Shown here: positions 32,995 to 38,671 of the stretch, piece by piece
Numbering within the stretch: position 1 is the first letter of the stretch
Layout of the letters: each line of letters starts with the position of its first letter
NCBI RefSeq assembly: GCF_000730605.1
Contig: NZ_BBIS01000048.1
Coordinates: 1 to 64,000, forward strand
DNA from: Pseudomonas monteilii NBRC 103158 = DSM 14164
GTDB lineage: Bacteria > Pseudomonadota > Gammaproteobacteria > Pseudomonadales > Pseudomonadaceae
Direction: 5' to 3'
DNA length: 64,000 bases
The notes under the pieces: generated by a model
The model's input: only the letters and a program-made list of their open reading frames with translations
Told to the model about the DNA's origin: nothing
The model's database searches: none
Position numbers and translations under genes: made by a program

Positions 32995-33027
32995 CGCCCG
33001 GTCAGGCATTGGTCTGACCGGGCGTTT
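32995..33027 (+). terminator. strong hairpin between infB and rbfA
   Basis: Perfect 11-bp stem CGCCCGGTCAG / CTGACCGGGCG with an 8-base loop followed by TTT. A weaker AAACCGC / GCGGTTT stem precedes it (32951-32975). The short U-run suggests partial termination within the infB-rbfA-truB run rather than a full stop. Confidence 0.6.
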
Positions 33028-33053
33028 GCCGCTTTAAGTTACAGGTAACAAGA

Positions 33054-33452
33054 ATGGCCAAAGAATATAGCCGTACCCAACGTATTGGCGATCAGATGCA
33101 GCGTGAGCTGGCCGAGCTGATCCGTCGCGAAGTCAAAGACCCGCGTGTTGGCCTGGTGACCATCACCGCCGTGGACGTCAGCCGTGACCTGGGCCATGCC
33201 AAGGTGTTCATCACCGTCATGGGCGAGGAAACGCCAGATGCCGTGCAGCAGTCGCTGAAGGCGTTGAACAGCGCTGCCAGCTTCCTGCGTTTGCACCTGG
33301 GCCGCTCGATGCAGCTGCGCAGCGTGCCGCAACTGCACTTCCACTTCGATGAAAGCGTCAGCCGCGGTGTCCACCTGTCGGCGCTGATCGAACGTGCAGT
33401 GGCCGAAGACCGCGCGCACAAGGAAGCCGACGAGCCGGACACCAAGGAGTAA
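33054..33452 (+). CDS. rbfA: 30S ribosome-binding factor RbfA
   Basis: A 132-residue KH-type 16S rRNA processing and cold-adaptation factor. It begins RTQRIGDQMQRELAELIRRE and has the RbfA core DPRVGLVTITAVDVSRDL. It has an acidic C-terminal tail. truB follows 3 bases after its stop. Confidence 0.97.
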   Translation: MAKEYSRTQRIGDQMQRELAELIRREVKDPRVGLVTITAVDVSRDLGHAKVFITVMGEETPDAVQQSLKALNSAASFLRLHLGRSMQLRSVPQLHFHFDESVSRGVHLSALIERAVAEDRAHKEADEPDTKE

Positions 33453-33455
33453 GCG

Positions 33456-34373
33456 GTGGCCCAGGTCAAACGTATCCGCCGCAACGTCAGCGGCATCATC
33501 CTGCTCGACAAGCCGCTGGGTTTCACCTCCAATGCCGCCCTGCAAAAGGTGCGCTGGCTGCTCAATGCGGAAAAGGCCGGGCACACCGGTAGCCTCGACC
33601 CGCTGGCAACCGGCGTGCTGCCGCTGTGCTTCGGTGAAGCGACCAAGTTTTCGCAGTACCTGCTCGATTCCGACAAGGGCTACGAAACCGTCATGCAGAT
33701 GGGGCAGACTACCAACACCGGCGATGCCGAAGGTGAGGTACTGCAGACCCGCGACGTGACCGTTGGTCGCGCCGACATCGAGGCGCTGTTGCCGCGTTTT
33801 CGTGGCCAGATCAGCCAGATACCGCCGATGTACTCGGCGCTCAAGCGTGACGGCCAGCCACTGTATAAGCTGGCTCGTGCAGGAGAGGTAGTGGAGCGCG
33901 AGGCGCGTTCTGTTACTATTAACCGCTTGGAGTTGCTCGAGTGCGAAGGCACCCGTGCACGGTTGAGCGTAGGATGCAGCAAAGGCACCTATATCCGTAC
34001 CCTGGTGGAGGATATTGGCGAGGCCCTTGGCTGTGGCGCCTATGTCGCCGAGCTGCGCAGGACCCAGGCCGGGCCTTTCGCGCTGGCACAGACGGTCACC
34101 CTTGAGGAACTCGAACAGGCCCACGCCGAAGGTGGCAACGAAGCGCTCGATCGCTTCCTGATGCCATCGGACAGCGGCCTGCAGGACTGGCCTTTGGTGT
34201 GCCTGTCCGAACACAGTGCGTTCTACTGGCTGCATGGGCAGGCGGTACGCGCACCGGACGCGCCACAATTTGGCATGGTCCGGGTACAGGATCACAATGC
34301 GCGCTTCATCGGTATCGGTGAAGTGAGCGAAGACGGGCGCATTGCGCCGCGTCGGCTGATTCGGTCGGAATGA
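33456..34373 (+). CDS. truB: tRNA pseudouridine(55) synthase TruB
   Basis: A 305-residue enzyme that isomerises U55 in the T-loop of tRNAs. Catalytic Asp48 lies in GHTGSLDPLATGVLPLCFG, the thumb/insert contains QIPPMYSALKRDG, and a PUA-like domain ends the protein. The start is GTG at 33456, three bases after the rbfA stop, with AAGGAG inside the rbfA tail. Confidence 0.97.
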   Translation: MAQVKRIRRNVSGIILLDKPLGFTSNAALQKVRWLLNAEKAGHTGSLDPLATGVLPLCFGEATKFSQYLLDSDKGYETVMQMGQTTNTGDAEGEVLQTRDVTVGRADIEALLPRFRGQISQIPPMYSALKRDGQPLYKLARAGEVVEREARSVTINRLELLECEGTRARLSVGCSKGTYIRTLVEDIGEALGCGAYVAELRRTQAGPFALAQTVTLEELEQAHAEGGNEALDRFLMPSDSGLQDWPLVCLSEHSAFYWLHGQAVRAPDAPQFGMVRVQDHNARFIGIGEVSEDGRIAPRRLIRSE

Positions 34374-34460
34374 CCGAAACCGGGGGGGCCAGGCAGTAGC
34401 CGAACCCCACGGTATCAAGGGTGGCTGTCAGTAGGCACGGTCACACCTTTTTTATTAATA

Positions 34461-34503
34461 CAGGGATTTGTCCCTGGCCTATTGGACCCCGCTTGCGGGA
34501 TCC
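34461..34503 (+). promoter_or_regulatory. structured leader of rpsO (candidate S15 autoregulatory RNA)
   Basis: Two adjacent stems, CAGGGA-TTTG-TCCCTG (34461-34476) and GGA(C)CCCG-CTTG-CGGG(A)TCC (34484-34503), end 18 bases before the rpsO ATG and next to its GGAG. S15 represses its own mRNA through leader structures in several bacteria. That this one does so is inferred from position and structure only. Confidence 0.45.
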
Positions 34504-34521
34504 GTTATCAGGAGAAGCCAA

Positions 34522-34791
34522 ATGGCCCTCAGCGTTGAAGAAAAAGCTCAGATCGTTGCCGAATACCAGCAAGCCGCCGGCGATACCGGTAGCCCGGAAG
34601 TGCAGGTTGCTCTGCTGACCGCCAACATCAACAAGCTGCAAGGCCACTTCAAGGCCAACGATAAAGACCACCACTCCCGTCGTGGTCTGATCCGTATGGT
34701 TAACCAGCGTCGTAAGCTGCTGGACTACCTGAAGGGCAAAGACACCACTCGTTACAGCGCCCTGATCGGTCGCCTGGGCCTGCGTCGCTAA
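34522..34791 (+). CDS. rpsO: 30S ribosomal protein S15
   Basis: An 89-residue primary 16S rRNA-binding protein made of four helices. It starts MALSVEEKAQIVAEYQ and has the S15 signature DHHSRRGLIRMVNQRRKLL. The ATG at 34522 follows AGGAGA. It lies between truB and pnp, as in E. coli. Confidence 0.98.
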   Translation: MALSVEEKAQIVAEYQQAAGDTGSPEVQVALLTANINKLQGHFKANDKDHHSRRGLIRMVNQRRKLLDYLKGKDTTRYSALIGRLGLRR

Positions 34792-34891
34792 TAGCGGCCT
34801 GGTCAGTGGTGTGCATGGCGTGTCGCAGGCTTCGGCAGGGTTGTTTTGCAGTGCTGCCGTTGGACACGCCACGCGTATCTCCGAGGTTGGC

Positions 34892-34981
34892 AGCCTGGCA
34901 ATGCTGAGCGGTTTTTCCGCTTGGTGCCAGGCTCCCAGCCTCGTGTTGTATCTGGACGGTCAATGGGGCCGATTCCCCGTT
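34892..34981 (+). other. pnp leader hairpins (candidate RNase III processing site)
   Basis: The 250-base rpsO-pnp gap holds no gene. It contains a long stem: AGCCTGGCA (34892-34900) with TGCCAGGCT (34925-34933), and an inner AGCGG-TTTTT-CCGCT stem. A second stem AATGGGG / CCCCGTT lies at 34962-34981. In E. coli the same position carries the RNase III-cleaved stem that allows PNPase to autoregulate, so the same role is plausible here. Confidence 0.55.
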
Positions 34982-35041
34982 CTGCCCAAGAATTCGCAAG
35001 AAACCAGTTCCCCCAAGAGCCACTGAAAAAGGTAGGAAACC

Positions 35042-37147
35042 GTGAACCCGGTAATCAAGACTTTCCAGTTCGGTCAATCGACCGTTACTCTCGAAACGGG
35101 CCGTATTGCCCGTCAGGCAACCGGCGCTGTGCTGGTTACCGTCGACAACGACGTCACCGTGCTGGTGACTGTGGTAGGCGCCAAACAGGCTGATCCAGGC
35201 AAGGGCTTCTTCCCGCTGTCGGTTCACTACCAGGAAAAGACCTACGCCGCCGGCAAGATCCCGGGTGGCTTCTTCAAGCGTGAAGGCCGTCCTTCCGAGA
35301 AAGAGACCCTGACCTCGCGCCTGATCGACCGTCCGATCCGTCCGCTGTTCCCGGAAGGCTTCATGAACGAAGTGCAGGTCGTCTGCACCGTGGTTTCCAC
35401 CAGCAAGAAGACCGATCCGGACATCGCCGCGATGATCGGTACCTCGGCTGCCCTGGCCATCTCCGGCATTCCGTTCGAAGGCCCGATCGGCGCCGCTCGC
35501 GTTGCCTTCCACGAAAGCACCGGCTACCTGCTGAACCCGACTTACGAGCAACTGGCTGCTTCGAGCCTGGACATGGTCGTAGCCGGTACTTCCGATGCCG
35601 TACTGATGGTTGAATCGGAAGCTCAAGAGCTGACCGAAGACCAGATGCTGGGTGCCGTACTGTTCGCCCACGACGAATTCCAGGCCGTTATCCAGGCTGT
35701 CAAGGAACTGGCTGCCGAAGCTGGCAAGCCGACCTGGGACTGGAAACCAGCCGTTGCCAACACCGAGCTGTTCAACGCCATCCGCGCCGAGTTCGGCGAA
35801 GCGGTTTCGCAGGGCTACACCATCACCGTCAAGGCTGACCGCTACGCGCGCCTGGGCGAGCTGCGTGACCAGGCCGTTGCCAAGTTCTCGGGTGAAGAAG
35901 GCCAGCCTTCGGCCTCCGAAGTAAAAGAAATCTTCGGCGAAATCGAATACCGCACCGTTCGCGAAAACATCGTAAACGGCAAGCCACGTATCGACGGCCG
36001 CGACACCAAGACTGTTCGCCCGCTGAACATCGAAGTAGGCGTGTTGCCGAAAACTCACGGTTCGGCATTGTTCACCCGTGGCGAAACCCAGGCTCTGGTC
36101 GTTGCGACCCTGGGTACTGCCCGTGACGCCCAGCTGCTGGACACCCTCGAAGGCGAGAAGAAAGACCCCTTCATGCTGCACTACAACTTCCCACCGTTCT
36201 CGGTAGGTGAGTGTGGCCGCATGGGCGGTGCTGGCCGTCGCGAAATCGGCCACGGCCGTCTGGCCCGTCGTTCGGTCCAGGCCATGCTGCCGGCCGCCGA
36301 CGTGTTCCCGTACACCATCCGCGTGGTTTCGGAAATCACCGAATCCAACGGTTCCAGCTCCATGGCTTCGGTCTGCGGTGCTTCCCTGGCCCTGATGGAC
36401 GCTGGTGTGCCGATGAAGGCGCCAGTTGCCGGCATCGCCATGGGCCTGGTCAAGGAAGGCGACAAGTTCGCGGTCCTGACCGACATCCTCGGTGACGAAG
36501 ACCACCTGGGCGACATGGACTTCAAGGTAGCCGGTACCGCCAAAGGCGTTACTGCGCTGCAGATGGACATCAAGATCAACGGCATCACCGAAGAGATCAT
36601 GGAAATCGCCCTGGGCCAGGCCCTGGAAGCGCGCCTGAACATCCTCGGCCAGATGAACCAGATCATTGGCCAGTCGCGTACCGAGCTGTCGGCCAACGCC
36701 CCGACCATGATCGCGATGAAAATTGACACCGACAAAATCCGTGACGTCATCGGTAAAGGCGGCGCCACCATTCGCGCCATCTGCGAAGAGACCAAGGCTT
36801 CGATCGATATCGAAGACGATGGCTCGATCAAGATCTTCGGCGAAACCAAGGAAGCTGCAGATGCTGCCAAGCAGCGCATCCTGGGCATCACCGCCGAGGC
36901 CGAAATCGGCAAGATCTACGTCGGCAAGGTTGAGCGCATCGTCGACTTCGGCGCCTTCGTCAACATCCTGCCTGGCAAGGACGGCCTGGTGCACATCTCC
37001 ATGCTGAGCGATGCTCGCGTCGAGAAAGTCACCGACATCCTGAAAGAAGGCCAGGAAGTTGAAGTACTGGTACTGGACGTGGACAACCGCGGCCGTATCA
37101 AGCTGTCGATCAAGGACGTTGCCGCGGCCAAGGCCTCGGGCGTCTAA
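35042..37147 (+). CDS. pnp: polynucleotide phosphorylase
   Basis: A 701-residue 3'-5' phosphorolytic exoribonuclease and degradosome component. It has two RNase PH-like cores (first with PGGFFKREGRPSEKE; second with GRRE.GHGRLARRS), a KH domain (~555-615, with GKGGATIRAI) and a C-terminal S1 domain (~620-690, with GKVERIVDFGAFVNI). The start is GTG at 35042 with AGGTAGGA upstream. Confidence 0.98.
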   Translation: MNPVIKTFQFGQSTVTLETGRIARQATGAVLVTVDNDVTVLVTVVGAKQADPGKGFFPLSVHYQEKTYAAGKIPGGFFKREGRPSEKETLTSRLIDRPIRPLFPEGFMNEVQVVCTVVSTSKKTDPDIAAMIGTSAALAISGIPFEGPIGAARVAFHESTGYLLNPTYEQLAASSLDMVVAGTSDAVLMVESEAQELTEDQMLGAVLFAHDEFQAVIQAVKELAAEAGKPTWDWKPAVANTELFNAIRAEFGEAVSQGYTITVKADRYARLGELRDQAVAKFSGEEGQPSASEVKEIFGEIEYRTVRENIVNGKPRIDGRDTKTVRPLNIEVGVLPKTHGSALFTRGETQALVVATLGTARDAQLLDTLEGEKKDPFMLHYNFPPFSVGECGRMGGAGRREIGHGRLARRSVQAMLPAADVFPYTIRVVSEITESNGSSSMASVCGASLALMDAGVPMKAPVAGIAMGLVKEGDKFAVLTDILGDEDHLGDMDFKVAGTAKGVTALQMDIKINGITEEIMEIALGQALEARLNILGQMNQIIGQSRTELSANAPTMIAMKIDTDKIRDVIGKGGATIRAICEETKASIDIEDDGSIKIFGETKEAADAAKQRILGITAEAEIGKIYVGKVERIVDFGAFVNILPGKDGLVHISMLSDARVEKVTDILKEGQEVEVLVLDVDNRGRIKLSIKDVAAAKASGV

Positions 37148-37166
37148 GCGACTGCCACGCAACAGG

Positions 37167-37193
37167 AAAAGGGCCCTTCGGGGCCCTTTTTTT
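37167..37193 (+). terminator. terminator of the rpsO-pnp operon
   Basis: Perfect stem AAAAGGGCCC / GGGCCCTTTT closed by a TTCG tetraloop and followed by a T-run. Confidence 0.96.
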
Positions 37194-37220
37194 ATGGGCT
37201 GCGGGAACCTTTTGCGGACT

Positions 37221-37262
37221 TGCATCTTGCAAGCAGGTTTACCGTGCAGGTTGCAAAATGCA
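37221..37262 (+). promoter_or_regulatory. repeated TTGCAA-centred sites upstream of the BON gene
   Basis: Two direct repeats TGCA-N2-TTGCAA at 37221-37232 and 37245-37256, the second extended to a full dyad by TGCA at 37259-37262. Their centres are 24 bases apart and lie about 100 and 125 bases upstream of the start site predicted from the sigma-54 promoter, where enhancer-binding proteins usually bind. The activator is unknown to me. Confidence 0.5.
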
Positions 37263-37287
37263 CGACGCCGGAAGTGATGTATTTTTC

Positions 37288-37300
37288 TAACTTATTGATT
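37288..37300 (-). promoter_or_regulatory. IHF site between the upstream repeats and the sigma-54 promoter
   Basis: The minus strand reads AATCAATAAGTTA, an exact match to the IHF consensus WATCAANNNNTTR, in an AT-rich stretch. It is placed between enhancer-like sites and a sigma-54 promoter, where IHF bending is typical. Confidence 0.6.
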
Positions 37301-37328
37301 TAAAAGGGTTAAGTTGAGGCGGAAAAGC

Positions 37329-37344
37329 TGGCACAACACATGCA
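37329..37344 (+). promoter_or_regulatory. sigma-54 promoter of the BON-domain gene
   Basis: TGGCAC-N5-ATGCA with the required GG-N10-GC spacing; it differs from YTGGCACGRNNNTTGCW at two positions. The predicted start is near 37355, about 55 bases before the coding start. Confidence 0.7.
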
Positions 37345-37408
37345 ACTACCTTCATACCTGCCGCCAGGACATACGGCGCAGACCTTTCGATAAACAGGAG
37401 TGACCCAC

Positions 37409-37759
37409 ATGAAGAAGTTCGCCATTGCTGCCGCTACTGCTACCGCTCTGACCCTGACCATGGCTAACGCGGCATTCGCCCAACAGTCCACCCAGGCCCC
37501 CATGACGCTGGCGGCCGGTGAGGTGACCAAAGCCAAGGAAGCTACCTCCGATACCTGGATCACCACCAAGGTCAAGGCTGACCTGATGACCGAGAAAGGC
37601 GTGCCAGGCAGTGACATCAAAGTCGAGACCAATAAAGGTGTCGTGTCGCTGTCGTCCGACGTGGCCATTACCGATGCACAGAAAGAGATGGCAGTCGCCA
37701 TCGCCAAGAAGATCAAAGGCGTCCAGGCTGTATCGGCTGATGGCCTGAAGTCCGAATAA
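37409..37759 (+). CDS. periplasmic BON-domain protein (OsmY-like)
   Basis: A 116-residue exported protein. A cleavable signal peptide (MKKFAIAAATATALTLTMA, cleavage after AFA near residue 26) is followed by one BON domain (~48-116: DTWITTKVKADLM, VETNKGVVSLSSDV, GVQAVSADGLK). BON proteins bind membranes or phospholipids and are often envelope- or osmotic-stress proteins; the exact role is unknown. The ATG at 37409 follows CAGGAG. It is an isolated transcription unit after the pnp terminator with a sigma-54-type promoter. Confidence 0.88.
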   Translation: MKKFAIAAATATALTLTMANAAFAQQSTQAPMTLAAGEVTKAKEATSDTWITTKVKADLMTEKGVPGSDIKVETNKGVVSLSSDVAITDAQKEMAVAIAKKIKGVQAVSADGLKSE

Positions 37760-37835
37760 GGGATGTCCCGTCGGCCAAACGGATTTGGCCACCTCTACCG
37801 AAGCCCCGGCCTGTGCCGGGGCTTTGCTTTTGCGC

Positions 37836-38138
37836 TCAGTAGCCCGGGTTGAGGGCGATTACATCGCTTTCGAAGCATTGCTGCTCGACGATCAGCGGCT
37901 CCACCAGTGGCCGACTGTCGCGAAAGTGCGCGGTCTGGGTATGCGCTTCATACGCTGCATCATCGCGGTAGATTTCGTACAGGTAGATTACCTCCGGATC
38001 GAGTCGGTCCTGCGACACATCGAATACCAGGCAGCCTGGCTCGTGGGTGACAGAAGCCGCGGCATTGACCTTGATCGCCGTCAGGAAATCCTCGGCGCAA
38101 CCGGGCTTCACACGGGTCTTGATAAACAGGCTATACAC
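37836..38138 (-). CDS. antibiotic-biosynthesis-monooxygenase (ABM) fold protein
   Basis: A 100-residue small ferredoxin-like-fold protein of the ABM/quinol-monooxygenase superfamily, with FIKTRVKPGCAEDFLTA at the start, EPGCLVFDVSQD in the middle and YEIYRDDAAYEAHTQTAHF near the end. Such proteins act on quinols or reactive aldehydes; the substrate is unknown. I chose the GTG at 38138 because AAGGAG lies 6 bases upstream. The ATG at 38165 would lie in the shared operator region and has no ribosome site. It is divergent from the VOC gene. Confidence 0.82.
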   Translation of the reverse strand: MYSLFIKTRVKPGCAEDFLTAIKVNAAASVTHEPGCLVFDVSQDRLDPEVIYLYEIYRDDAAYEAHTQTAHFRDSRPLVEPLIVEQQCFESDVIALNPGY

Positions 38139-38160
38139 AAGGCGCTCCTTTTGTTTTAAA

Positions 38161-38182
38161 TTCATTAATGAATTGTATACAA
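38161..38182. promoter_or_regulatory. paired palindromic operator between divergent genes
   Basis: Two abutting perfect palindromes, TTCATTAATGAA (38161-38172) and TTGTATACAA (38173-38182), lie between the ABM and VOC starts. The second resembles GntR/FCD-family operators. No regulator gene is adjacent, so the factor would act from elsewhere. Confidence 0.6.
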
Positions 38183-38198
38183 AAACGGAGTCTCGCTA

Positions 38199-38612
38199 AT
38201 GTCCGAATTGCCTGCACGCCCCGGCCGCCTGAATGGCTTGCGCCATATCGCCTTGCTGGTACCCAACCTGGAAGAGTGCGAACGCTTTTATGTCGATGTG
38301 CTGGGTATGGAGGTGTTGAACCGTGCCAACGAAGACCTGGTGTACCTCACCTGTGGCAACGACAACCTTTCGCTGGGGCGTGGGGCTGGGGCGGCCAACG
38401 GGCTGCAGACCCTGGACCATTACGGGTTCATTGTGGACAGTGTGGAAGAGCTGGAGGCGTGGTACCAGTACTTCAAGGCCCACGGTGTGACGCTGCTGGA
38501 CCGGCCATTCAACCACGGTGACGGGGCGCGCAGCTTCCATCTGCTGGACCCGGCGGGAAACAAGGTGCAGCCGCTGTATCACCCAGCAGTGTCGGGGCAG
38601 CGGTTGGTGTGA
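38199..38612 (+). CDS. VOC (glyoxalase/dioxygenase) superfamily protein
   Basis: A 137-residue vicinal-oxygen-chelate protein. It has the first beta-alpha-beta module with LRHIALLVPNLEECERFY (metal ligand His17), a second module with LDHYGFIVDSVEELEAWY, and C-terminal FHLLDPAGNKVQPLYHP. This resembles glyoxalase or extradiol-dioxygenase subunits; the substrate is unknown. It is divergent from the ABM protein, suggesting joint control and perhaps a shared detoxification role. Confidence 0.85.
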   Translation: MSELPARPGRLNGLRHIALLVPNLEECERFYVDVLGMEVLNRANEDLVYLTCGNDNLSLGRGAGAANGLQTLDHYGFIVDSVEELEAWYQYFKAHGVTLLDRPFNHGDGARSFHLLDPAGNKVQPLYHPAVSGQRLV

Positions 38613-38620
38613 AGACTGTT

Positions 38621-38656
38621 CCGGCCTCTTCGCGGGTGAGCCCGCGAAGAGGCCGG
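38621..38656. repeat. REP-like inverted repeat, copy 2
   Basis: Perfect 16-bp arms CCGGCCTCTTCGCGGG / CCCGCGAAGAGGCCGG around TGAG, between the convergent VOC and DUF748 genes. Confidence 0.92.
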
Positions 38657-38671
38657 GCCTGCTTTTAGAGA

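Noticed and set aside
34700..37225. 841-codon minus-strand frame antisense to rpsO-pnp
   Set aside because: Spans the pnp terminator and coding region; no domain or start signal.
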